DNA of 8,157 nt from Anaerolineaceae bacterium (GCA_003532515.1 DOEX01000045.1:1-8157), one strand, 5' to 3'. Positions 1 through 6,627 are shown, numbered from the stretch's first letter. A program made the numbers and translations. The notes: generated from the sequence alone by a model not told the origin.

Positions 1-1451
1 TGCTTAATCTAACTGAACAAGGCAAAATACTGGCAAAAATTGTCGCTCCAGATCAAAACACGCTGGGCTTTATGCTGCCTTACACGCCTTTGCATTACCT
101 TCTGCTGGAAAAAGCACAGAGCATCCTCAATGTACTGGTGATGACCAGCGGTAACCTGAGTGAAGAGCCGATTGTGACCGAAAACGAGGATGCGCATGAA
201 AAACTTGGTAACATCGCCGATGCCTTTCTCTTTCATAACCGACCCATCGAAACCCGCATTGACGATTCCGTTGTTACTCTGGTAAAGAATCAACCTTATC
301 TCATCCGCCGTGCGCGCGGTTACGCACCTTCTCCTATCCGCCTTCCATTCAAGGCTGCTCCAGCCCTGGCAACCGGCACCCATCTAAAGAACACTTTCGC
401 GCTTTCCCGTGAACGCTATGCCTTCGTCAGTCATCACATCGGTGACCTCGAAAACCAGGAAACGCTGAACGCCTACACTAAATCCATTAACCATTACCAG
501 TCGATTTTCAGAATCCAGCCTCAGCTGATCGCTGCCGACCTGCACCCCGATTACCTGGCGACCCGTTATGCGCAGGAGAGAGCTCAAAGAGGCAAGCTTC
601 CACTGCTCTATGTTCAGCATCACCACGCTCACATCAGTGCTTGTCTGGCTGACAACGGCTGGAAAACTGACGACCCGGTAATTGGGTTAGCATTTGACGG
701 TACTGGTTACGGCACAGATGGCGCCATCTGGGGCGGCGAAGTGCTGGTTGCAAACTATTCCGGTTTCGAACGCCACTTCCAGCTCGAGTATGCCCCTCTG
801 CCAGGTGGCGATGTTTCCATCCGAAAACCTGCCCGTCTCGCCTTGGCTTACTTACAGAAATTTGGTTTGCTGGACCAGGTCGAAGATCTTGCCCCTTACC
901 GTTTTTTGGGTGAGGTTGAAAGACAGGTACTGATCCACCAGGTGGAAACTGGTTTCAACACTCCGCTCACAAGCAGCATGGGCCGGCTTTTTGATGCCGT
1001 TACTTCATTAATAGGACTGTACCAGGAAATCAACTATGAAGCCCAGAATGCCATTCGTCTGGAATCCATTGCCGACCCCAACGAGAGCTCAGCTTACGAA
1101 TTCCCCATCCAAGGCAATCAAATATTGCTTAAACCGCTCTTCGAAAAGATCTTGACCGACTTGCATGCGAATCTGCCCCAATCCACCATTTCCGCTAAGT
1201 TCCATAATGCCATTATCCGCCTCGCGCTTGAAGTTTCTACGCAATTGAGGAGCCAGACCGGGATAAATTATGTGGCAATTTCGGGGGGAGTGTGGCAGAA
1301 TAAACAACTGATCAACAATATCATTCCCGCCTTGGAAAAGGCTGGTTTTATTCCGCTGTGGCACCACCAGGTGCCTGCCAACGATGGTGGTGTTGCTCTT
1401 GGGCAACTGCTGACTGCCCTCTTTCAAACGGGATTGATAAAGGAGTTATGA
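1..1451 (+). CDS. hypF: HypF carbamoyltransferase, hydrogenase maturation (5' end outside window)
   Basis: HypF takes carbamoyl phosphate, forms carbamoyl adenylate, and transfers the carbamoyl group to the C-terminal cysteine of HypE; this is the source of the cyanide ligands of [NiFe] hydrogenase. The reading frame is open from base 3, so 482 residues are visible of a family length of about 750-780. The missing part should hold the acylphosphatase domain, the zinc fingers and the start of the YrdC-like domain. What remains begins at the end of the YrdC-like domain (NTLGFMLPYTPLHYL, then MTSGNLSEEP) and continues into the Kae1-like domain. That domain shows the metal-binding QHHHAH motif (about 615-632), the DGTGYGTDGAIWGGE loop (about 696-740), a GRLFDAVTSL segment, and the C-terminal SGGVWQN and PANDGG motifs. 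The stop codon overlaps the hypC start by one base. Identification is very secure. Confidence 0.97.
   Translation, partial: LNLTEQGKILAKIVAPDQNTLGFMLPYTPLHYLLLEKAQSILNVLVMTSGNLSEEPIVTENEDAHEKLGNIADAFLFHNRPIETRIDDSVVTLVKNQPYLIRRARGYAPSPIRLPFKAAPALATGTHLKNTFALSRERYAFVSHHIGDLENQETLNAYTKSINHYQSIFRIQPQLIAADLHPDYLATRYAQERAQRGKLPLLYVQHHHAHISACLADNGWKTDDPVIGLAFDGTGYGTDGAIWGGEVLVANYSGFERHFQLEYAPLPGGDVSIRKPARLALAYLQKFGLLDQVEDLAPYRFLGEVERQVLIHQVETGFNTPLTSSMGRLFDAVTSLIGLYQEINYEAQNAIRLESIADPNESSAYEFPIQGNQILLKPLFEKILTDLHANLPQSTISAKFHNAIIRLALEVSTQLRSQTGINYVAISGGVWQNKQLINNIIPALEKAGFIPLWHHQVPANDGGVALGQLLTALFQTGLIKEL
1441..1445 (+). promoter_or_regulatory. Ribosome binding site that decides the hypC start
   Basis: AGGAG lies at the 3' end of hypF. 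Two in-frame ATG codons follow, at 1448 and 1451. The spacing is 2 nt to the first and 5 nt to the second, so the second is preferred. That choice yields a protein starting Met-Cys-Leu-Gly, as HypC requires. Confidence 0.75.
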
Positions 1452-1711
1452 TGTGTCTTGGTATTCCAGGAAAAGTAATGGAAATCTACGAAACCGACGG
1501 CATTTTGATGTCCAAGGTCGATTTTGATGGTGTTGTCCAGGAAGTCTGCATCGCAACCACCCCAGAAGCGAAGGTAGGTCAATATGTATTGGTGCATGCC
1601 GGCTTTGCGTTGAATGTGCTTTCAGACCAGGAAGCCACTGAAACCCTGACAATCCTCAAAGATCTTGAAAAGTTCAATCAAGATCATTACGGCGACCAGG
1701 AAAAAGAATGA
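1451..1711 (+). CDS. hypC: HypC, [NiFe]-hydrogenase maturation chaperone
   Basis: HypC is a small chaperone that binds HypD to form the scaffold on which the Fe(CN)2CO unit is built, and then delivers it to the hydrogenase large-subunit precursor. The 86-residue product has the family length. It starts MCLGIPGKV, and after removal of the initiator Met the N-terminal Cys2 is the iron-binding and partner-binding residue. The beta-barrel signature VGQYVLVHAGFAL lies at about residues 39-51. The start at 1451 is chosen over 1448 from the ribosome-binding-site spacing and the family N-terminus. The start overlaps the hypF stop (TGATG), and the end overlaps the hypD start by four bases (ATGA), which implies translational coupling. 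A paralogue such as HybG cannot be excluded, but the position before hypD argues for the general HypC. Confidence 0.96.
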   Translation: MCLGIPGKVMEIYETDGILMSKVDFDGVVQEVCIATTPEAKVGQYVLVHAGFALNVLSDQEATETLTILKDLEKFNQDHYGDQEKE

Positions 1712-2799
1712 CGAATGGCAAAGTCAGCCCGGAGTCCATCCGACAGACCAAAGCTGTTCTGGAGGAAATTCATCGTATAACAACCCAACCCTGGCACATT
1801 ATGGAAATCTGCGGTGGGCAGACTCACGCGATCATGGAATACGGGTTGGATCAACTCCTTCCTGAGAAAATCAATCTCATCCACGGTCCAGGCTGCCCGG
1901 TTTGTGTGACTTCCTTGGAACTGATTGAGCGCGCCTTGCAGATTGCAGCCTTGCCAGATGTGATTTTTACCAGTTTTGGCGACATGCTGCGGGTTCCCGG
2001 TTCAAGTTCAGATTTGTTGGGTGCCCGTGCCAGGGGGGCAGATGTGCGCATGGTCTATTCTCCGATGGACTCGGTTAGATTGGCGCAAACAAACCCGGAT
2101 AAGCAGGTAGTTTTTTTTGCTATAGGATTTGAGACAACCGTCCCCGCTATCGCTGCCAGCCTGCTGCATGCCGACAAACACGGACTCAAGAATTTCTCAA
2201 TCCTTCCAGCAAATGTTTTAGTTCCACCAGCCATGCAAGCCATTCTGCAGAGCCCGGATAACCGGGTCAACGCCTTCCTGGCTGCTGGTCATGTTTGTGC
2301 GATCATGGGATACTGGCAATATGGACCTATCGCCGAGAAGTACCAGACCCCGATGGTAGTAACAGGTTTCGATCCGCTTGACCTTGCATTGGGAATTCTA
2401 ATGACTGTTCGCCAGCTGGAAGAAGGTCGCGTGGAAGTCGAGAATGCTTACCCGAAGTACATTACTCGCGATGGCAACCAGACCGCCCAGACTATGATCA
2501 ACCAGGTATTCGAACCAGTCGACCGTCAATGGCGCGGAATCGGCACAATTCCATTGTCGGGTCTTGGGTTGAAAGAGGTTTACAGCCACTTTGATGCCAG
2601 TACCCGTTTTGACATCCAGCTTGCCCGTCTGCAAGAATCACCTTTATGTATTGCCGGCTCAGTCTTGAGAGGGGTTGCCAAACCCAGCGATTGCCCGGCT
2701 TTCGGCACGCTCTGCACTCCCACCAATCCGCTTGGCGCTCCCATGGTCTCAGCAGAAGGTGCCTGTTCGGCGTATTATCGTTATCACAAGGTAAACTAA
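1708..2799 (+). CDS. hypD: HypD, Fe-S scaffold for the Fe(CN)2CO unit
   Basis: HypD is a [4Fe-4S] protein that, with HypC, holds the iron while it receives two cyanides and one carbon monoxide in [NiFe]-hydrogenase maturation. The 363-residue product is the usual length. The diagnostic motifs are present and intact: CGGQTH at residues 35-40 with the essential Cys35, GPGCPVC at 60-66, a GFETTVPA segment near 140-150, and the C-terminal cysteine-rich region (CPAFGTLC followed by NPLGAPMVS and EGACSAYY) that supplies cluster ligands. The start is an ATG overlapping the hypC stop, and the stop codon overlaps the hypE ATG by one base. There is no sign of frameshift or loss of a key residue, so it should be functional. 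The product is cytoplasmic. Confidence 0.98.
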   Translation: MTNGKVSPESIRQTKAVLEEIHRITTQPWHIMEICGGQTHAIMEYGLDQLLPEKINLIHGPGCPVCVTSLELIERALQIAALPDVIFTSFGDMLRVPGSSSDLLGARARGADVRMVYSPMDSVRLAQTNPDKQVVFFAIGFETTVPAIAASLLHADKHGLKNFSILPANVLVPPAMQAILQSPDNRVNAFLAAGHVCAIMGYWQYGPIAEKYQTPMVVTGFDPLDLALGILMTVRQLEEGRVEVENAYPKYITRDGNQTAQTMINQVFEPVDRQWRGIGTIPLSGLGLKEVYSHFDASTRFDIQLARLQESPLCIAGSVLRGVAKPSDCPAFGTLCTPTNPLGAPMVSAEGACSAYYRYHKVN

Positions 2800-3875
2800 T
2801 GGACTCTAATTTCCCTGTTATGCAAGGACCGGTCTGTCCCATTCCGATCAGCCAGCATCAGCACATCGTCATCGGGCATGGTGCCGGCGGCGTGCTGACC
2901 CACGACCTGATCCGAAATGTGTTTCAAAAATACCTGGGGAATGTGATCCTCAATCAGAGCAATGACGCTGCTTTATTAAGAATGTGGCAGGAAATACCTG
3001 AAGAACAAAACCTCGTGGTTTCTACTGATGCTCACATCGTCTCCCCGTTATTTTTCGCAGGCGGTGATATCGGTCGGCTAGCGATCTGCGGAACAGTCAA
3101 CGATGTTTCCATGCTTGGAGCGGTGCCGAAATTTCTGACCGCAACCTTTATTTTGGAAGAGGGTTTTCCCATCAGTGATCTCGAGAAAATCTTGGTTTCG
3201 ATGGCTGAAGCAGCTGAAGAAGCACAGGTCAAGATCGTCGCGGCGGACACCAAAGTGACCGAAAAAGGACAATCGGACGGTGTTTTCATCAGCACCACCG
3301 GTTTCGGCTGGGTCAACCGCCAATATCAAATCTCCGGTCAGTCTGCCCAGCCTGGCGACGTAGTTATCCTGAGCGGACCCATAGGCAATCACGGTATTGC
3401 TGTTGCAGAAGCCCGGGGCAACCTCGGTTTTCGGAGCCGGATTCAATCCGATATCGCTCCTCTCAATGGAATGATTGCAGCTTTGCTCGACGCGGTCCCC
3501 GATGTGCACGTCTTGCGCGACCCCACCCGCGGTGGCCTGGCAACTACGTTGGTTGAAATCGCCTGCCAAAGCAAGGTGACCATTCATTTGGAGGAAGAAA
3601 GCATCGCGGTCGATCGCGATGTCCAAAGTGCTTGCGACATGTTGGGGCTTGACCCCCTGTATATGGCGAATGAGGGCAAGTTAATTGCGATTGTCCCGTC
3701 CCAAAGCGCAGAACGCGCGCTCGAGACGCTCAGAAAGCATCCTTACGGTCAAAAAGCCGTTCAAGTTGGCGTAGTTGAAAGTGACTCGGAGGGGCAACTC
3801 CTGCTAAAAACACCATTGGGCACAACCCGTCACCTGGATATGCTGGCTGGCGAAATGCTGCCCAGGATTTGCTGA
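2799..3875 (+). CDS. hypE: HypE, thiocarbamate dehydratase (cyanide synthesis)
   Basis: HypE is an ATP-dependent PurM-like enzyme. HypF carbamoylates its C-terminal cysteine, and HypE dehydrates the resulting thiocarboxamide to a thiocyanate that donates cyanide to the HypC-HypD iron. The 358-residue product ends in Pro-Arg-Ile-Cys-stop, so the obligatory terminal Cys358 is present. Other visible motifs are the HGAGG nucleotide-binding segment (27-31), STDAHIVSPLFFAGGDIG (75-92), a GTVNDVSMLGA stretch (98-108) and DPTRGGLA (241-248), all typical of HypE. The ATG at 2799 overlaps the hypD stop (TAATG). The open frame continues upstream inside hypD, but this ATG gives the family N-terminus. A later in-frame ATG at 2820 is possible but less likely. 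It completes the hypF-C-D-E cluster. Confidence 0.97.
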   Translation: MDSNFPVMQGPVCPIPISQHQHIVIGHGAGGVLTHDLIRNVFQKYLGNVILNQSNDAALLRMWQEIPEEQNLVVSTDAHIVSPLFFAGGDIGRLAICGTVNDVSMLGAVPKFLTATFILEEGFPISDLEKILVSMAEAAEEAQVKIVAADTKVTEKGQSDGVFISTTGFGWVNRQYQISGQSAQPGDVVILSGPIGNHGIAVAEARGNLGFRSRIQSDIAPLNGMIAALLDAVPDVHVLRDPTRGGLATTLVEIACQSKVTIHLEEESIAVDRDVQSACDMLGLDPLYMANEGKLIAIVPSQSAERALETLRKHPYGQKAVQVGVVESDSEGQLLLKTPLGTTRHLDMLAGEMLPRIC

Positions 3876-3883
3876 TAATTGCG

Positions 3884-4846
3884 ATGTTTAACCCAAGTCT
3901 AAGTTCAGTTCACCGCCTGGTCGTAGTCTTTTTATTGCTATCTTTTACTTTGCAAGCTAGCCTGCCAGGGACTCCCTTGCCGACCGCTACGCCCCCTGCC
4001 ATTGAGGTTTCACCAGACATTACAAAGCAACAAACACCTACTGCAACCTCTACTACCTCCCCTACCCTCCAACCAGCCACTGCCACCCCGTTTTCTGTTA
4101 CCCTTACACCTTCCCCTGATCTGGCTCAGCTCTTGGACAAGTCGCTAATCGAAGGGGTTGATTGGTATATCGGTGTTGAGTCCATGGATGGTGAACGACT
4201 TTATGCCCGTAACACTGAGGAGGGTTTTGCTCCTGCCTCGATGATCAAAATTCCGATAGCTATGGTGGTTTTAAAAATTCTTGAATTTCGTGGAGACACA
4301 ATGGAGGATATCCAGAGTTACGGGATCAGCCGCAATTTCAGCGAGATGCTGGAAGCAATGATTGTTCGCAGCGAAGAAGCTGCCACAGAATCGCTTGAAT
4401 ACTTTGCCCGCGGTGATAATCGCCTTAGGAGTTACCTGGATTGGTGGGGAATCAAACATACTACCTTTGATCCCCGCAGAAGTACTGTCGAAGATCTCTT
4501 GCTTTCATTGGAATTGATCATTACACGCGAGGCTCTGAACGAAGAGTTCAGCGATTACTTGCTCGACCTGATGAGTACATACACGGAAAATGACAGGATC
4601 CTTCTCGGAGCAATGATGGAGCAGTTGCCGCAATGCGTGTTTTACAATAAACGAGGGACACTGCTAAATCCAACCATAGTTTCGGATATGGGTATTTTGA
4701 CGTGTGGTGAGCAGTCCTGGTATCTTGTCATTGCCGGTACCCCAGCCGTCGATTCGACCGCCAACTTTGAAGACATCCAGGCTTCCATTGAAGAATTTGG
4801 CAGGGTTTTCAGCACCTATGTCCAGCAACAAACCAACCAAAAATAA
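3884..4846 (+). CDS. Secreted serine hydrolase, class A beta-lactamase fold
   Basis: This 320-residue protein appears to be exported. A basic start is followed by a hydrophobic run (VVVFLLLSFTL, about residues 13-23) with a likely signal peptidase site near Leu-Gln-Ala, then a Pro/Thr-rich linker to about residue 75. The globular part resembles the beta-lactamase/transpeptidase-like superfamily. Ser119-Met-Ile-Lys122 fits the catalytic SxxK. Ser163-Glu-Glu sits where SDN is expected, and Lys256-Arg-Gly where KTG is expected. Because the second and third motifs differ from beta-lactamases, drug hydrolysis is doubtful; peptidoglycan or another ester or amide substrate is as likely. Cys251 and Cys274 could form a disulfide. 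The ATG at 3884 is preferred over an in-frame TTG at 3869 because it gives a standard signal peptide, although no strong ribosome-binding site is seen. The gene follows hypE by 8 bases, so co-transcription is likely, but no functional link to hydrogenase is known. Confidence 0.8.
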   Translation: MFNPSLSSVHRLVVVFLLLSFTLQASLPGTPLPTATPPAIEVSPDITKQQTPTATSTTSPTLQPATATPFSVTLTPSPDLAQLLDKSLIEGVDWYIGVESMDGERLYARNTEEGFAPASMIKIPIAMVVLKILEFRGDTMEDIQSYGISRNFSEMLEAMIVRSEEAATESLEYFARGDNRLRSYLDWWGIKHTTFDPRRSTVEDLLLSLELIITREALNEEFSDYLLDLMSTYTENDRILLGAMMEQLPQCVFYNKRGTLLNPTIVSDMGILTCGEQSWYLVIAGTPAVDSTANFEDIQASIEEFGRVFSTYVQQQTNQK

Positions 4847-4855
4847 ATTTACCTT

Positions 4856-4885
4856 AAAACAAAAAGGCAGGTTGATCGCCTGCCT
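4856..4885 (-). terminator. Intrinsic terminator of the rplU-rpmA-rpmE operon
   Basis: Read on the minus strand, a perfect 7-bp stem (AGGCAGG with CCTGCCT, arms 4865-4871 and 4879-4885) and a 7-nt loop are followed by TTTTTGTTTT. It begins 20 bases past the stop of the bL31-like gene. On the plus strand no T-run follows, so it is not an efficient terminator for the serine hydrolase gene. Confidence 0.88.
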
Positions 4886-4905
4886 CTCATTAGTAAAATT
4901 AGGTA

Positions 4906-5385
4906 CTAAACTTCGATTTCTTCTGCAGCTGAGGGCAGTTGATAGCCCATCTGGCGCAGTTGTTTCTTGAGATCGATCAGAGATTTCCGACCAAATCCTT
5001 CAACTTCTAATAAAGCTTTCTCGCCGCCTTCGAGTTTTGTTAAGACATCACCAGCCGTGTTGATGCCGGCTTTTGCCAGGGCAGAAACAGCTTTGGCTGA
5101 AAGTTTGAACTCAGCAATAGCGCGTTCAGGAGAAGTCTTGGATTCAGAAGCAGCCTTCTTCTCGGCAACGATGTCCTGACGGACCTGCAGACGCTTGTAG
5201 AAGCGATCGACCTGACCTTCACGGTCGAGGATGCGAGCCTGTTGTCCGGTATAGAAAGGATGACAGTTCGAGCAAACTTCGGTTCGAATCTCAGGAACGG
5301 TTGAACCAGTGGTCCATTCGTTACCACAAGATGCACAGGAGACTTTCGCCTCTGGATAATATTTTGGTTGAATTTTTGTTTTCAT
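4906..5385 (-). CDS. rpmE: Ribosomal protein bL31 fused to an RNA polymerase alpha-CTD-like domain
   Basis: Residues 1 to about 70 are a complete zinc-type bL31, the large-subunit protein that bridges to the head of the small subunit. Zinc ligands are Cys17, Cys20, Cys38 and Cys41, within CASCGNEW and EVCSNCHPFYTGQQ, followed by VDRFYKRLQ. A charged linker (about 71-92) leads to a second domain (about 93-150), while ordinary bL31 ends near residue 70. This domain reads like the C-terminal domain of the RNA polymerase alpha subunit: LSAKAVSALAKAGINTAGDVL, then GFGRKSLIDLKKQL. By alignment from memory to E. coli alpha, Gly296, Lys298 and Ser299 match Gly132, Lys134 and Ser135, while Arg265 and Asn268 are replaced by Lys98 and Ser101. 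A short acidic tail follows. The ATG is five bases after the rpmA stop, with AGGTGA upstream. Both domain calls are firm; the role of the second is unknown. Confidence 0.92.
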   Translation of the reverse strand: MKTKIQPKYYPEAKVSCASCGNEWTTGSTVPEIRTEVCSNCHPFYTGQQARILDREGQVDRFYKRLQVRQDIVAEKKAASESKTSPERAIAEFKLSAKAVSALAKAGINTAGDVLTKLEGGEKALLEVEGFGRKSLIDLKKQLRQMGYQLPSAAEEIEV

Positions 5386-5390
5386 CTTAA

Positions 5391-5669
5391 TTATTCACCT
5401 TTCGCTGGTCCGTCAGGTGTCTCAAAAACGTGTACACGTTTACGTCCACCAGCCATGGTCTCATATTTTACATAGCCTTCCATGGTAGCAAACAAGGTGT
5501 AATCACGACCTTGACCCACGTTCCATCCGGGATGGACCTTGGTGCCGTGTTGGCGTACCAGGATATTGCCACTGATTACTTTTTCGCCGCCATACTTTTT
5601 GATTCCCAGGCGTTGTCCCTGGCTATCTCGTCCGTTGCGGGATGACCCGCCACCTTTTTTGTGTGCCAT
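5391..5669 (-). CDS. rpmA: 50S ribosomal protein bL27
   Basis: bL27 is a large-subunit protein whose flexible N-terminus reaches into the peptidyl transferase centre and contacts the tRNA acceptor end. The 92-residue product starts MAHKKGGGSSRNGRDS and continues with GQRLGIKKYGGE, the classic N-terminal signature. It goes on through VISGNILVRQHGTKVHPGWNVG and a GRDYTLFA segment to a basic RKRVHVF near the C-terminus. The mature N-terminus is encoded directly, with no cleavable extension of the kind seen in some Firmicutes. GGAG lies 7 nt upstream of the start, overlapping the end of rplU. It sits four bases after the rplU stop, the near-universal bacterial gene pair, and shares the rplU promoter. 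Confidence 0.98.
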   Translation of the reverse strand: MAHKKGGGSSRNGRDSQGQRLGIKKYGGEKVISGNILVRQHGTKVHPGWNVGQGRDYTLFATMEGYVKYETMAGGRKRVHVFETPDGPAKGE

Positions 5670-5673
5670 TTCA

Positions 5674-5991
5674 CTACTCCATCACAATTGAATCAACCAG
5701 TAACCTGGTGTATTTCTGACGATGACCGGTTTTCTTGCGGTAATTGATTCGGGGTTTGTATTTAAACACCAAAATCTTCTTACCTTTGATCTGATCATCG
5801 ACCGTGGTATTCACACTGGCACCCTCAATATAAGGGGTGCCGACTGTTACAGAATCGCCATCAACAAGCAAAACAACTTTGTCAAGTACGATTTTCTCGC
5901 CGATTTCTGCAGGCAGAAGATCGACCGTTACCAGTCTACCTTCTTCAGCGCGGTATTGTTTACCGCCTGCTTCAATAATTGCATACTTCAT
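5674..5991 (-). CDS. rplU: 50S ribosomal protein bL21
   Basis: bL21 is a beta-barrel protein of the large subunit that binds 23S rRNA. The 105-residue product has the family length, starts MKYAIIEAGGKQYRAEEG, and contains the C-terminal signature FKYKPRINYRKKTGHRQ followed by YTRLLVDSI. The ATG at 5991 is chosen because GGAGAG stands just upstream and because it matches the family start. An in-frame GTG at 6009 would add six residues but lacks comparable support. It is the first gene of the operon with rpmA and the bL31 fusion gene, and is preceded by a strong promoter and a structured leader. Confidence 0.98.
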   Translation of the reverse strand: MKYAIIEAGGKQYRAEEGRLVTVDLLPAEIGEKIVLDKVVLLVDGDSVTVGTPYIEGASVNTTVDDQIKGKKILVFKYKPRINYRKKTGHRQKYTRLLVDSIVME

Positions 5992-6097
5992 ATTCTCTCC
6001 AATCTTCACTTAACCAGCTTACGAGCGTTTCACCGCCCGGTACCGGGAAAGTTGGTCACATAAGTAACCCCAGCCAACCTGCGCTGGGGCAACGACT
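5992..6097 (-). promoter_or_regulatory. Structured 5' leader of the rplU operon (candidate autoregulatory RNA)
   Basis: About 105 nt separate the expected transcript start (near 6094-6097) from the rplU ATG. The leader can form a perfect 7-bp hairpin (arms 6083-6089 and 6068-6074, 8-nt loop). Further down, ACCAACTT (6056-6049) can pair with AAGCTGGT (6020-6013) with one mismatch, enclosing the palindrome CCCGGTACCGGG (6036-6047) and a small GCG/CGC hairpin. Alternative pairings compete with these: GCTGG at 6018-6014 with CCAGC at 6087-6083, and GTTGG at 6078-6074 with CCAAC at 6055-6051. Ribosomal operons, including rplU in other phyla, often carry protein-binding leaders. That this is one is inference. 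Confidence 0.45.
5995..6000 (-). promoter_or_regulatory. Ribosome binding site of rplU
   Basis: On the minus strand GGAGAG is followed by AAT and then the ATG at 5991; counting from the core GGAG the spacing is 5 nt. This supports the 105-residue bL21 start over the upstream GTG. Confidence 0.75.
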
Positions 6098-6101
6098 CAT
6101 T

Positions 6102-6130
6102 ATTTTACAATATTTATAAAGAGGTGTCAA
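6102..6130 (-). promoter_or_regulatory. Sigma70-type promoter of the rplU-rpmA-rpmE operon
   Basis: On the minus strand a perfect -35 TTGACA (6130-6125) and a -10 TAAAAT (6107-6102, one mismatch to consensus) are separated by exactly 17 bp. The spacer is A/T-rich near the -10. Transcription should start near 6094-6097. The strength fits a ribosomal-protein operon. Confidence 0.88.
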
Positions 6131-6255
6131 GTTATTTTCGCGTTCACATGAGTTTGACACGGTAAGATGTCTATTGTTTCTCGCTTTCCAAATAATAACG
6201 CGATACACTGTAAAATAATTGAACATTCCTGTTCTCGCTTGCTTGGAGGATACTG
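6131..6255 (+). promoter_or_regulatory. Upstream region of the DUF488 gene, promoter not resolved
   Basis: The region between the rplU promoter and the DUF488 gene holds a plus-strand TTGACA (6154-6159) and a TAAAAT (6211-6216), but 51 bp apart, so they cannot form one promoter. TAAAAT lies 39 bp before the start codon and could serve as a -10 with a poor -35. A strong ribosome-binding site GGAGGA (6245-6250) precedes the gene. Confidence 0.35.
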
Positions 6256-6624
6256 ATGATGATCAAAATTAAACGAATTTACGATCCTTGTGATCCTGAT
6301 GATGGCTGGAGGGTGTTGGTCGACCGTATCTGGCCAAGAGGAATCTCCAAAGAGAGAGCCCACCTGGACGAATGGCGCACAGAATTAGCCCCTAGTCCGG
6401 AACTGCGCGAATGGTTTTGTCACATACCTGAAAAATTTGCGGAGTTTTCCATAGCCTACCGGGCAGAATTGGACAATAACCCCGAAATTCAGAAATTGAT
6501 CATGCAAATCTTGGAGAAAAGCACAATCAGCCAGGTGACACTGCTCTATTCAGCCAAGGACAGCGAGCACAACCAGGCAGTCGTTCTGCGGGACTATTTG
6601 AATGAAAAGGCTGGCTCAGTATAG
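6256..6624 (+). CDS. DUF488 family protein (YeaO-like), function unknown
   Basis: The 122-residue product matches the DUF488/YeaO family, small cytoplasmic proteins without an established activity. Recognisable conserved blocks are IKIKRIYDP near the N-terminus, then GWRVLVDRIWPRGISKE with the family Asp-Arg-x-Trp-Pro-Arg-Gly core (about residues 17-33), LDEWRTELAPSPELREWF (about 37-54), and TLLYSAKDSEHNQAVVL (about 95-111) near the end. The conserved Arg, Trp, Lys and His residues suggest a binding pocket, but no substrate can be named. Two in-frame ATG codons, at 6256 and 6259, follow GGAGGA with spacings of 5 and 8 nt; the second gives the more usual start MIKIKRIYD. The gene stands alone, divergent from rplU, and an inverted-repeat element begins four bases after its stop. 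Confidence 0.88.
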   Translation: MMIKIKRIYDPCDPDDGWRVLVDRIWPRGISKERAHLDEWRTELAPSPELREWFCHIPEKFAEFSIAYRAELDNNPEIQKLIMQILEKSTISQVTLLYSAKDSEHNQAVVLRDYLNEKAGSV

Positions 6625-6627
6625 TTC

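Noticed and set aside
1358..1450. Upstream extension of hypC inside hypF
   Set aside because: The frame is open, but the added residues overlap hypF and do not match HypC, which must begin Met-Cys. The ribosome-binding site also points to 1451.
2646..2798. Upstream extension of hypE inside hypD
   Set aside because: It overlaps the conserved cysteine-rich end of HypD and adds about 50 residues unrelated to HypE. The ATG at 2799 overlaps the hypD stop as in the rest of the operon.
3078..3626. A 182-codon open frame on the minus strand
   Set aside because: It lies wholly inside hypE, which has every family motif. Its translation has no recognisable domain, so it is an antisense shadow.
4865..4885. 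The hairpin after the serine hydrolase gene as its own terminator
   Set aside because: On the plus strand it is followed by CTCATTAG rather than a T-run; the T-tract is present only on the minus strand.
6154..6182. TTGACA at 6154-6159 as the -35 of a DUF488 promoter
   Set aside because: At spacings of 16-18 bp the following hexamers do not resemble a -10 element.
6127..6363. A 78-codon minus-strand open frame overlapping the DUF488 start
   Set aside because: It lies antisense to the conserved start of the DUF488 gene and runs into the rplU promoter; no domain is seen.
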